Assembly (NCBI GenBank): GCA_028700975.1
Contig: JAQVRQ010000004.1
Span: 1 to 62,141 of the forward strand
Reading direction: 5' to 3'
Source of the DNA: Bacteroidales bacterium
GTDB lineage: Bacteria; Bacteroidota; Bacteroidia; Bacteroidales; UBA932
Length of the DNA stretch: 62,141 nucleotides
Below the pieces are notes generated by a model. The model was not told the DNA's origin. It was given only the letters and a program-made list of their open reading frames with translations, and made no database searches. Positions 26,784 to 35,060 of the stretch are shown piece after piece. Both the position numbers and the translations under genes were made by a program. The number at the start of each line of letters is the position of its first letter. The first letter of the stretch is position 1.

Positions 26784-28384
26784 TATTTTCTTTTTCTAAA
26801 TCTGAATGAATTAAGATAATTTGGAGCTCTTCTTTGTTTTGTTCCTTGTTCAAATGCATATGCTATTCCAAGTAACTTATCCTCACTCCAAGCTCTGCCA
26901 AAAAACGATACCCCTACCGGAAGCTCAGCAATAAATCCCATTGGCACTGTTATATTCGGATAGCCCGATATAGCAGCAAAAGAGGAGCTGCTACCCAAAA
27001 AATTATCTCCGTTAATAAGGTCAGTTTTCCAGGCCGGCCCCCCTGTAGGAGCCATTAATGCATCTAGTTTGTGCTCATTCATAATCCTGTCTACCCCCTC
27101 CTCTCTCGTCTTCTTCTGCATAAAAGCCAGAGCTTCCGAATATTCTTTATCCTCAAGCGAGCCCATTTGAGCAGCCATTTCCAGTAATTGCTGATCAAAA
27201 AACTTTAACTCAACTGAATCATTTTTATTGAATTCTATCAACTCTTCAATCGTTTTCACCGGTGCATTATCTCCCAATGACGCAAAATATTTCTCCAATC
27301 CATCCTTAAATTCGTAAAGCATAACTTTAAAAGAGGCCGAACTTACTCCAGCTCCAAGAGGATAGTTAATCTCCACAACCTCTGCACCTGCACCCCTCAA
27401 GAATGAGACAACATCACTCATAAGAGAGTCAACCTTGAAATGAAATCCTGAAATATTTGTTAAAAGCCCTATCCTCTTACCTTTTAGAAATTCGGCATCA
27501 AGAGCAGAAGAGTAATCCTTTAAAAACCTTGCGTCTGAGGTCAGTGTCATAGAGTCAAGAGAGTCTGTAGCAGCAAGGGCTCCCAGAACAATAGCGGCAT
27601 CCTCAACACTTCTTGTCATTGGCCCAGGCGTATCCTGAGTAAATGAGATTGGAATAATTCCTGTACGACTTACAAGACCTACAGTAGGTTTTAACCCAAC
27701 AATTCCATTATTGTTAGAAGGGCAAACTATAGAACCTTTTGTTTCTGTACCAATTGCAAATGCGCATAAATTTGCCGAAACGGCTACAGCAGAACCTGAA
27801 CTAGACCCACAAGGATTTCTATCTGTTACATAAGGGTTTCTCGTCTGGCCTCCCACTCCGGACCAGCCACTTGAGGATAGGTTTCCCCTAAAGTTTGCCC
27901 ACTCACTCAGATTAGATTTTCCAAGTATAACAGCACCAGCCTCTCTCAAGAGCTCAGCAATTTTGCTATCCCTACCAACATAAGAGTGTTTGAGAATAAG
28001 TGCTCCGGCTGTTGTAGGCATAGAGTCTTTTGTATCAATATTATCTTTAAGAATTACAGGGATTCCGTGCAATGGACCTCTCTCTTTTCCCTCCGCAAGC
28101 TCTCTATCTAAGGCCTCTGCAATTTTTATTGCATCGGGATTTATTGAGATTATTGAGTTAAGCTTAGGCCCATTTTTGTCAAGTCTCTCAATTCTCAACA
28201 AATAGTCTTCAGTAACCTTTTTGATAGAGAATTGTCCATTTCTGAAACCCTCACCCAATTCACTAATTGATATCTCTTCTAGATAGGATGTATCCCTTTT
28301 GCCCTCACTAAATGAGCAGGAATGAATCAGAGCTGATAGAGCCATCAATAATGAAAGCAAATAGATCTGTTTTATCTTTTTCAT
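26783..28384 (-). CDS. Amidase-signature hydrolase, lipoprotein
   Basis: A 533-residue amidase signature (AS) enzyme. The track start is 8 codons upstream; ATG 28384 gives the lipoprotein signal ending 'LIHSC'. The Ser-cisSer-Lys triad is visible: Lys in 'VILKDNIDTKDS', cis-Ser in the 'NPCGSSSGSAVA' loop, nucleophile Ser in 'TETKGSIVCPS'. It is related to GatA, but export and the absence of gatB/gatC nearby argue for a secreted amidase acting on an amide or peptide in the envelope. It sits 13 bp after the DUF5698 gene and directly before DUF4105. Confidence 0.9.
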   Translation of the reverse strand: MKKIKQIYLLSLLMALSALIHSCSFSEGKRDTSYLEEISISELGEGFRNGQFSIKKVTEDYLLRIERLDKNGPKLNSIISINPDAIKIAEALDRELAEGKERGPLHGIPVILKDNIDTKDSMPTTAGALILKHSYVGRDSKIAELLREAGAVILGKSNLSEWANFRGNLSSSGWSGVGGQTRNPYVTDRNPCGSSSGSAVAVSANLCAFAIGTETKGSIVCPSNNNGIVGLKPTVGLVSRTGIIPISFTQDTPGPMTRSVEDAAIVLGALAATDSLDSMTLTSDARFLKDYSSALDAEFLKGKRIGLLTNISGFHFKVDSLMSDVVSFLRGAGAEVVEINYPLGAGVSSASFKVMLYEFKDGLEKYFASLGDNAPVKTIEELIEFNKNDSVELKFFDQQLLEMAAQMGSLEDKEYSEALAFMQKKTREEGVDRIMNEHKLDALMAPTGGPAWKTDLINGDNFLGSSSSFAAISGYPNITVPMGFIAELPVGVSFFGRAWSEDKLLGIAYAFEQGTKQRRAPNYLNSFRFRKRK

Positions 28385-28397
28385 AATTAAATATAAT

Positions 28398-28961
28398 TTA
28401 CTTACCAATCCTCCAACGAGACATCAGAGACCTTGTTTTTGGAAAAATCCCTCTCTGCTTCACCCTTACATCCTCCACAACAAAAAAGACGTCGGGATCA
28501 AATTCGGTAATAAGTTTCTCTATCATTTTCATCTCTTTCCGCTCAATAACTGTCTCAATAATTTCAATTCTCTCAACAGAACCCGTAGCTTCAAGCAGAG
28601 TTGCTCCATAATTATTTCTGTTAAAAATAGAGACTAGCTCTCTCCCATTTTTTCTTGTGTAAATCCGGCATAGAATAATCCCAAAAGCTATCCTCTGTTC
28701 AATAAGAATTCCCACAAAATTACCCGCTGCATAACCTCCTGCATATGAAATATAAGCAAGCATATCATTGGCCCTTGAGAAGATCTCTGAAATTACAACA
28801 ATCCAAATAAGAACTTCAAAGAAACCAATTAAGGGCGCTTTGTACTTCTCACCTTTTGAAACAAAAATAATTCTCAAAGTTCCAAGGGAAACATCAATTA
28901 TCCTTCCTAAAAAAATTATTATTGGAAGAAGATATGGATATGTATCAAGAAAGTCAAACAT
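28398..28961 (-). CDS. DUF5698/DUF2179 (UPF0316) membrane protein
   Basis: A 187-residue inner-membrane protein of the UPF0316 type. It has three predicted transmembrane helices in the first 100 residues ('YPYLLPIIIFLGRIIDVSLGTL', 'GFFEVLIWIVVISEIF', 'AGGYAAGNFVGILI') and a soluble C-terminal DUF2179-like domain ('NNYGATLLEATGSVERIEI', 'FDPDVFFVVEDVR'). The function is unknown; DUF2179 domains are thought to bind small ligands. It lies between nnrD (14 bp) and the amidase (13 bp). Confidence 0.88.
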   Translation of the reverse strand: MFDFLDTYPYLLPIIIFLGRIIDVSLGTLRIIFVSKGEKYKAPLIGFFEVLIWIVVISEIFSRANDMLAYISYAGGYAAGNFVGILIEQRIAFGIILCRIYTRKNGRELVSIFNRNNYGATLLEATGSVERIEIIETVIERKEMKMIEKLITEFDPDVFFVVEDVRVKQRGIFPKTRSLMSRWRIGK

Positions 28962-28975
28962 ATATTCAGTTTTAG

Positions 28976-29827
28976 TTAAGTTTCCAAATTTAGTAATAAT
29001 TTAAAAGCTATTGAGAGGGAATCTGCTACATCCCCTGCAATCATAGCCTCCTGTGTAAATTCAGCAGCCGCAATTTCACCAGCCAATCCGTGTATATACA
29101 CACCACAAGCAGCAGCCTCCATTGGCGCAAAACCTCTTGCCAAAAGCCCGAGTATCATACCGGTAAGCAGATCTCCACAACCAGCCGTTGCCATCCCTGG
29201 ATTACCTGTTGAGTTCACCAGTATCTCTCCTCCCGGAGCTGATATAGTTGTTGACGCACCCTTCAGGACTACTATTACACCATATTTTTCTGTAAATATC
29301 TGTTGATCCTTTATCCTATCTTCACGGGTGATATGCCTCTCTGTTAATCGGTCAAACTCACCGGGATGCGGAGTTAGAATTGTCCCAAAAGGAATTATCT
29401 CCAGTAACTCTCTGTGATCTGAGAGAATATTGAGTGCATCTGCGTCTAAAACCATTGGGGTAACAGCCTTTAAAAGCAGACTTTTTAAAACTCCTGCCGT
29501 TTCCGGTGCTCTGCCGATTCCAGGCCCTGCCCCTATCGCAGAGTAAGAATCAATTAAGGGCAAAACAGAAATATGACTTTGGTTTGAATCAATTGAGCAC
29601 ATAGCCTCCGGAAGAGATATCTGCAATGTCCCATATACCATTTCCGGAGAATGAACAGTTAACAGACCAGCTCCAGATCTTAGAACCCCTTTTGCTGCAA
29701 GAAGTGCAGCTCCACCCTTACCGGCCGAACCTGCCAAAAGCAATGCGTGGCCGTAATCCCCTTTATGTGAATCTGCTTTTCTCTCCGGAAAGAGGCTGGA
29801 AACAAACTCACTAGTTATCTTTTTCAT
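28976..29827 (-). CDS. nnrD: ADP-dependent (S)-NAD(P)H-hydrate dehydratase
   Basis: A 283-residue cytosolic repair enzyme that dehydrates NADHX/NADPHX with ADP. It is the YjeF C-terminal (ribokinase-like) domain alone. Motifs: 'DSHKGDYGHALLLAGSAGKGGAA', 'AIGAGPGIG', 'LDADALNIL', 'LTPHPGEFDRL' and the nucleotide/catalytic loop 'GNPGMATAGCGDLLTGMI'. The epimerase domain (NnrE) usually fused in Bacteroidota is missing; the ATG lies only 16 bp after the serine hydrolase stop, so no epimerase domain is encoded upstream. The epimerase must be elsewhere. Confidence 0.93.
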   Translation of the reverse strand: MKKITSEFVSSLFPERKADSHKGDYGHALLLAGSAGKGGAALLAAKGVLRSGAGLLTVHSPEMVYGTLQISLPEAMCSIDSNQSHISVLPLIDSYSAIGAGPGIGRAPETAGVLKSLLLKAVTPMVLDADALNILSDHRELLEIIPFGTILTPHPGEFDRLTERHITREDRIKDQQIFTEKYGVIVVLKGASTTISAPGGEILVNSTGNPGMATAGCGDLLTGMILGLLARGFAPMEAAACGVYIHGLAGEIAAAEFTQEAMIAGDVADSLSIAFKLLLNLET

Positions 29828-29843
29828 CTCATTGAAAAATTAG

Positions 29844-31358
29844 TTAAAATTTTTTAAAAAGAAGATCCTGGAAATCATAACTAAAGTCCGTTAAAGGAGA
29901 TACAGCCTTCATTGTAAATCCATCAGGAAGACCTTCACTATCAAGAGAAAACATTATAAAGGCATCTGCATTAAGAGAGCGATCATCCCATTTTACAATA
30001 AATGTATTTCCCTTATAAAAATTCACCCCTCCACTTAAAGATGGAGATCTGGAAGAGGAGAATCTCAAACCCTCTCTGGACAACTCAATTTTAACACTCC
30101 CCAGCCAATTATCTACATACGTACCACAAAAGCTCTCTAGATAAGCTCTTTCCATCTCTCTCTCCGCCTTATCAACCACTTTCTGAACCTCTGACATCAC
30201 TTTTAACTCCTCAGCCAGCGCCCTTTCAAGTCTCATTTTATTCTCTGCAATCCTATCTCTATCCTTAATCCCCAGATAGCTGTCAAGAATTGTATTTGTA
30301 ATTGAAGAGAAAGCCTCAGAAGATTGTTGATTTGTAAAAACAACAATACCCAGTTCAAGTTCAGGAATCATAGTAACCTGAGTTAAAACTCCGGAGAGTC
30401 CTCCTGTATGAGTTACCATTTTGTACCCCTCAACATCACTCACTCTCCAACCCAGTGCATAGGAAGAGAAATGGGTTTTATAAGTAGTAGCTCCTTTTAC
30501 AGGAATAATTGTATGGGGTACCCAGGTATCCTCATACTCTCTTGTCCTCATTTGTGCCGATACCCACTTAGCCATATCTGACACACTACTATAAATACCC
30601 CCGGCAGCATTGGCCATAGGATTCAGTTTCATCTCAATTACCTTTACCACTCCATTTACAGGAGCGTGAGGATCAATTATATTACTTTTATCTTTTAACC
30701 TATCGAATGAGGTAGCACTTCTCACCATTTTAAGAGGAGAGATAATACGCTCCTCTACAAACTCCTCCCAACTCTTACCCGAAACTCTGGCTATAACCTC
30801 CCCTGCAACAATATACATTAGATTGTTATAATTATACTTTGTTCTAAATGGCGAATCTGCCTTTAAAAACCTCAAATTAAAGATTACATCTTTTGCCGTA
30901 AAGTCAGAACCATCAGGCCATATCATAAGGTCACCTGCTCCAAGACCTAAACCACCCCTGTGTGAGAGCAAATCTCTTATTGTAAAAGCCTGTGTAACAT
31001 ACGGATCATATAATCTAAACTCCGGTATTATATCACATACACGACTATCCCATTTTAACATACCATCTTTCACCAAAATTGAAAATGCAGCACTTGTAAA
31101 TGCCTTGCTATTTGATGCAATTGCAAAGAGTGTATTTTCATCAACAGGAGCCTTAGTATCCAAAGATGCCAAACCATAACCCTTCATATGAACAATCTCC
31201 CCATCTTTTACGACAGCTACTGCTATACCCGGCACATTAAAAGTACTCATAGCTCTTTTAGTAACCATATCAATCAAGTTACCCTCAATAGAGAATGATA
31301 ATATTGGCAATAGAAATAAGGCGATAAGACTAGATAAAAATTTTAAAACTCTTTTCAT
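29844..31358 (-). CDS. Serine hydrolase, class C beta-lactamase fold, with DUF3471-like tail
   Basis: A 504-residue exported serine hydrolase. After a signal peptide ('SLIALFLLPILSFS') comes a beta-lactamase/PBP4* fold: SxxK in 'AIASNSKAFTSAAF', YxN in 'YNYNNLMYIVAGE', and the HxG motif in 'MVTHTGGLSG'. A charged helix ('EEKVMSEVQKVVDKAERE'-like) links to a C-terminal DUF3471-like beta domain ('FCGTYVDNWLGSVKIEL'). It may be a D-aminopeptidase, esterase or peptidoglycan-related enzyme rather than a resistance lactamase. Its first 29 bp overlap the Nudix-like gene. Confidence 0.9.
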   Translation of the reverse strand: MKRVLKFLSSLIALFLLPILSFSIEGNLIDMVTKRAMSTFNVPGIAVAVVKDGEIVHMKGYGLASLDTKAPVDENTLFAIASNSKAFTSAAFSILVKDGMLKWDSRVCDIIPEFRLYDPYVTQAFTIRDLLSHRGGLGLGAGDLMIWPDGSDFTAKDVIFNLRFLKADSPFRTKYNYNNLMYIVAGEVIARVSGKSWEEFVEERIISPLKMVRSATSFDRLKDKSNIIDPHAPVNGVVKVIEMKLNPMANAAGGIYSSVSDMAKWVSAQMRTREYEDTWVPHTIIPVKGATTYKTHFSSYALGWRVSDVEGYKMVTHTGGLSGVLTQVTMIPELELGIVVFTNQQSSEAFSSITNTILDSYLGIKDRDRIAENKMRLERALAEELKVMSEVQKVVDKAEREMERAYLESFCGTYVDNWLGSVKIELSREGLRFSSSRSPSLSGGVNFYKGNTFIVKWDDRSLNADAFIMFSLDSEGLPDGFTMKAVSPLTDFSYDFQDLLFKKF

Positions 31359-32316
31359 TATTATTATTCTTTAATATTTCACACTCAAGATCTCTTCTGA
31401 AATTATCCACCCTAAGCTTGTACTCTCCAATATCACTACTCATCTCAGCAATTAGTCCCGAGAAGAGAATTATCAAGGAGTAGAGAGCAGATGGCTCCCA
31501 GGGTAATAAAGCAATCTCCACTACAGCCCTCTCTAACTCCTTATCCGAGAAGGTAATTAAGTCCAGTGAATCATATTCAAAAGAGTCTCTGGCGTCTGTA
31601 GCAAAATTAGCTATATCACTGAAATCCAAATCAGATTTATGGTAAAAACTAAACTGAAAATACCCAAGTTGACTATCGTACCCAAATGATATTAGCTCAG
31701 TTTTATCAGTGTCAAGATAGTAATTAATCTCCTCTTGCGTCTCTCTTTTTATTGTCTCAAATGGCGAACTATCTGATAAATCCGCACTTCCACTAGCAGA
31801 ATATGTTCTAAACAAACGGTGCGTATCTATAACCTCAGAGTTTGGCCTCATACCAATTAGAACTCTATCATTCGCATCACTTCCACTACCACCCCTTCTG
31901 CAATCAATAAATACCCCTGCACCACAATGATTCGCCAACAACCTATTTCCTACAATCCCACTATCAAGACCCTCATAATCCACAGATTTATCAATTATCT
32001 CTGAGAAACCTCTGTAAATACTATATCTTGATGGCATATAACCCACCCTTAAAATACCATTTGCACTATAAAAAGAGGTAATTCTAACAGTTTTACTATC
32101 TCCAAATCTTAATGATTTTGCTTGATTATCAAATAAAATTCTATTCGAAGGTTTTTCAATAAAATTCAAGTAGCCAGAAAAATCGTCAATACTATCTGTA
32201 ATAAAATTAAGAGAGCGGTTCTTTATCCTGTTAATTATGCCCTCTGAATCAAATTTGGAATTTAGCAGCTCAAAAAATGGAATCTCTTCTGAATAGACTT
32301 TTGCTCTCTGGATCAT
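31330..32316 (-). CDS. Nudix-like protein of unknown function
   Basis: A 328-residue cytosolic protein without signal peptide. Its middle resembles a Nudix hydrolase: a strand 'NDRVLIGMRPNSEV', then 'ASGSAD' and 'FETIKRETQEEINYYL', close to the Nudix box REUxEExGU with RE..EE kept. The first acidic residue is Asp or shifted, and the final Gly is Asn, so the box is divergent. About 120 N-terminal residues have no recognisable domain. It overlaps the upstream sensor kinase by 4 bp (ATGA) and the downstream serine hydrolase by 29 bp, so the three are tightly coupled. The Nudix call is tentative. Confidence 0.6.
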   Translation of the reverse strand: MIQRAKVYSEEIPFFELLNSKFDSEGIINRIKNRSLNFITDSIDDFSGYLNFIEKPSNRILFDNQAKSLRFGDSKTVRITSFYSANGILRVGYMPSRYSIYRGFSEIIDKSVDYEGLDSGIVGNRLLANHCGAGVFIDCRRGGSGSDANDRVLIGMRPNSEVIDTHRLFRTYSASGSADLSDSSPFETIKRETQEEINYYLDTDKTELISFGYDSQLGYFQFSFYHKSDLDFSDIANFATDARDSFEYDSLDLITFSDKELERAVVEIALLPWEPSALYSLIILFSGLIAEMSSDIGEYKLRVDNFRRDLECEILKNNNNEKSFKIFI

Positions 32317-33260
32317 TGTTTGCGTGGTCCGTGTAATGGTTTAAAAGGAATTATTAAGTTAAAAACGGATCCGCCACCCGGGTTGGGCTCAGCCCATATT
32401 TTTCCGCCCATTAACTCGGAATAGGATTTTGCAATAGCCAATCCCAGCCCGGCTCCATCATACGTTTTAGTATAAGACATATTCACCTGGACAAACCTGT
32501 TGAATATTGATTCAAATTGCCCGTCAGGAATACCCACACCTGTATCTGTTATAAAAAAGCGAACAAAATCTCCATCTCTTATGCAACTTATCTTAATTTC
32601 ACCCTCAATTGTATACTTAAGAGCATTTTTGATAACGTTGGAGAGTACACAGATAACCTTCTCCCTGTCCATAAAAAGTTGAGATACTTTTTGACTCTCT
32701 CGGCAAGGTATAATTTCAAACTTTAAACCCTTTTCCAATGCTTGGGCTTCAAACAATTTTTTTATTGTCTCCAAAAGCTCCAAGATATTTTCAGATGTAT
32801 AATTAAGCTTAACCTGTCCTGAATCTACCATAGAAATGCTTACAATATCATTTATAAGCTCAAGCATCCTATCTCCGCTCTTTTCTATAATTGAAATATA
32901 GTGTAACCTCTCCTCCTGGGTTAAAGATTCATCCTTAAGAAGCTCCGCAAAACCCATAACTCCATTCATTGGAGTACGAATTTCGTGACTCACATTAGCT
33001 AGAAAGCCGGATTTAAGTTTATCGCTCTCAAGTGCTCGCTCCTCAGCCTTTCTGAGTTTTTGGAGATGATTCCTAAGGAAAATATAAAAAAGTAGCGTAG
33101 TAACTAATACATAGAACAATCCTTTGTACGTTTGAAAATGGCCGGCCACAACAGGATTCGGAGCCCAGAGATCAGTAAGCTCATCAGAAAAAAGAATCCA
33201 TCCACTTCCTAGAAGAAGATAGACCAAAGTAATTCCGTATTCAAAGCGGAACTTAGCCAT
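32313..33260 (-). CDS. Membrane sensor histidine kinase
   Basis: A 315-residue histidine kinase. The track start is a TTG; ATG 33260 gives 'MAKFRFEYGITLVYLLLG'. Two transmembrane helices (about residues 9-25 and 46-65) flank a periplasmic loop of only ~20 residues, too small for a usual ligand domain. HisKA follows with the phospho-acceptor in 'NVSHEIRTPMNGVMGF', then a HATPase with 'VLSNVIKNALKYT', 'DTGVGIPDGQ' and 'GAGLGLAIAKSY'. No receiver or PAS domain is present and no response regulator is adjacent. It may sense membrane state or act through the coupled Nudix-like protein. Confidence 0.9.
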   Translation of the reverse strand: MAKFRFEYGITLVYLLLGSGWILFSDELTDLWAPNPVVAGHFQTYKGLFYVLVTTLLFYIFLRNHLQKLRKAEERALESDKLKSGFLANVSHEIRTPMNGVMGFAELLKDESLTQEERLHYISIIEKSGDRMLELINDIVSISMVDSGQVKLNYTSENILELLETIKKLFEAQALEKGLKFEIIPCRESQKVSQLFMDREKVICVLSNVIKNALKYTIEGEIKISCIRDGDFVRFFITDTGVGIPDGQFESIFNRFVQVNMSYTKTYDGAGLGLAIAKSYSELMGGKIWAEPNPGGGSVFNLIIPFKPLHGPRKQ

Positions 33261-33316
33261 AGAACTTGGATTTGTCTGCAATATAATAAATTATATGCTA
33301 ATAAAAAATGATTATA

Positions 33317-33937
33317 TCACAGAATCTCATCAATTGTCAATGAAAGCTTTTCATAGCTGATGAATCCCGCAAGACGAGCGTTTTTACCAGATAGAGAACT
33401 CATTATATATGTGGGAAATAGGTCCACTTCAAGATTTGATGCCAAATTAAGATCATCCTCAAAGAGCTCTTTTCCCTTACCTACGAGATCCCTTTCAAAA
33501 TCTATTAAGTTTAGACCGGAAGCCTCTGCTGCAAGAAATAGATTTTCCCTTTTGGCAATATTAACTCTTTTATGAAAGAGCATCTCTCTCATTATAAAAT
33601 AAAACTCCAGACCCCTCTTCTCCCCTTGTAGCATAGCAGCTCGAAAAGCAATTGATGGAGGATAGGAGGAGGAGGGGGGGTCAATTTCCCATACCGCACC
33701 ATCTATCTTAAATCCAATCTTCTCTGACGCCTCCGGCCAATGCTTACCAACAATTGCTGGACCCTCGGGATTGTCTGAAAACATCGTCCAGTCCGGCATA
33801 AGACCTCCCATCCTGTACTCAATAGAAAAGAGGCTGCCCCTATCCCTTTTCAGGCGAGTAAGAATGGGCTCACTACCCCAGCAGTAAGAGCAAAGGGGGT
33901 CAGAAAAATAGATAATATGAACAGGTTTTCCATTCAT
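33317..33937 (-). CDS. DsbA-family thioredoxin-fold oxidoreductase
   Basis: A 206-residue DsbA/FrnE-like protein. The active-site motif is CxxC in 'FSDPLCSYCWGSEPIL' near the N-terminus, followed by a helical insertion and a C-terminal 'VDLFPTYIMSS' strand with the cis-Pro region. There is no signal peptide, so it is cytosolic, as in FrnE or SpxH-type proteins. It overlaps the upstream hemerythrin gene by 4 bp. The pairing with an oxygen-binding protein suggests a redox or oxidant response role. The substrate is unknown. Confidence 0.85.
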   Translation of the reverse strand: MNGKPVHIIYFSDPLCSYCWGSEPILTRLKRDRGSLFSIEYRMGGLMPDWTMFSDNPEGPAIVGKHWPEASEKIGFKIDGAVWEIDPPSSSYPPSIAFRAAMLQGEKRGLEFYFIMREMLFHKRVNIAKRENLFLAAEASGLNLIDFERDLVGKGKELFEDDLNLASNLEVDLFPTYIMSSLSGKNARLAGFISYEKLSLTIDEIL

Positions 33938-34347
33938 TTTTTTAAATTTTCAATATGTAGCTTATATCTGAAATCAAGTTCCATAATATGGTCAAGCCAC
34001 CATTTTACAAGGAAATCGCATACCATTTGAGGGTCTGTAGGCTTTAAGTCAGTATAATTATGATTAAAGAGAGCCACCTTTTTTATATAATAGTTGTGAG
34101 CTCTTTTGTGCGCCGCAAGCTCAGGATAATTATTCTGCCTCATAAATCTCTCCTCCTCTCTGAAATGAACCAGACTATAATCCGTAAGTTTTGATAATAA
34201 CTCCGCAAGATGGGTCGATTTGGAATTAAGATCCATCTCAAAAATAAAACTATTTATAATCTCAAAAATCTCCTTATGCTGAAGGTCAATTCTTCCTTCG
34301 TTAACAGAGAGCTCCTCACTCCAGGTGATTTTACTACACTTAACCAT
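33934..34347 (-). CDS. Bacteriohemerythrin
   Basis: A 137-residue single-domain hemerythrin that binds O2 at a di-iron site in a four-helix bundle. The ligand pattern is present: His in 'IDLQHKEIFEII', the 'HFREEERFM' block (His and Glu), two His in 'HKRAHNYYIKKV', and 'WWLDHIMELDFRY' (His and Asp). It is cytosolic. It is the first gene of the long minus-strand run and overlaps the DsbA-like gene by 4 bp. It may store or sense oxygen for a microaerobic or anaerobic cell. Confidence 0.92.
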   Translation of the reverse strand: MVKCSKITWSEELSVNEGRIDLQHKEIFEIINSFIFEMDLNSKSTHLAELLSKLTDYSLVHFREEERFMRQNNYPELAAHKRAHNYYIKKVALFNHNYTDLKPTDPQMVCDFLVKWWLDHIMELDFRYKLHIENLKK

Positions 34348-34411
34348 AATAATAACTTTCTCTTCATCAAAAGTACCACTTTTTTGTTAATATAGAGAAA
34401 ATAGAGTTGTT

Positions 34412-35047
34412 ATGAAAGAGCAGGTATTATACAATATGAGAAAAGACTATTCACCCGAACCATTAATTCTGGAGAAGCTCTCTAAATCTCCTTTGGTTGA
34501 ATTTGGGAAATGGTTTGAAGAGGCAGAAAAAACTGAGAACCAAGAGATAAACGCGATGATACTCTCCACTTGCAAAAATGGAGAATTCCCATCATCAAGA
34601 GTTGTATTGCTCAAAAGATACTCAAATGAAGGATTTGTATTCTTCACAAACTATCATAGTCGCAAAGGAGAGCAGATTGATAGCAATCCAAAAGGTTCTA
34701 TACTATTTTTCTGGCCGCAGACTATGAGACAAATTAGAATTGAAGGGGAGATTTCCCGAATCTCATCTACTGAGTCAGATGAGTATTTTGCGAGCAGACC
34801 TGCAGAAAGCAGAGCATCAGCCATTTTATCAAAGCAGAGTAAACCACTTAACGATAAAGAGAGGTTCGATAATGAGGTAAAAGAACTTTCAAATAATAAA
34901 GAGCTTAAAAGACCAAATAACTGGGGTGGATATATACTAAAACCCGTTTATTTTGAATTTTGGCAAGGCGCAACTAATCGTACTCACGACAGATTCTCGT
35001 ACACGCCTACAATAAACGGATGGATGATAACAAGGCTTTATCCGTAA
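34412..35047 (+). CDS. pdxH: Pyridoxamine 5'-phosphate oxidase
   Basis: A 211-residue FMN enzyme that oxidises pyridoxamine/pyridoxine 5'-phosphate to PLP using O2. Family motifs: 'MRKDYSPEPLILEKL', 'SSRVVLLKRYSNEGFVFFTNYHSRKG', 'FFWPQTMRQIRIEGEI', 'YFASRPAESRASA', 'NWGGYILKPVYFEFWQG' and the C-terminal 'NRTHDRFSYTP'. The length is typical. It stands alone on the plus strand between the hemerythrin gene (divergent) and the Fnr-like gene (convergent, 13 bp away). Confidence 0.96.
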   Translation: MKEQVLYNMRKDYSPEPLILEKLSKSPLVEFGKWFEEAEKTENQEINAMILSTCKNGEFPSSRVVLLKRYSNEGFVFFTNYHSRKGEQIDSNPKGSILFFWPQTMRQIRIEGEISRISSTESDEYFASRPAESRASAILSKQSKPLNDKERFDNEVKELSNNKELKRPNNWGGYILKPVYFEFWQGATNRTHDRFSYTPTINGWMITRLYP

Positions 35048-35060
35048 ACATTAATAGCAC

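Noticed and set aside
29844-31358. Antibiotic-resistance beta-lactamase
   Set aside because: The fold is shared with esterases and D-peptidases, and the DUF3471-like tail and operon context do not point to resistance. The same applies to the gene at 55708-56787.
33261-33281. TTG start of the minimal sensor kinase
   Set aside because: ATG 33260 directly precedes the usual first transmembrane segment; the extra seven residues add nothing recognisable.
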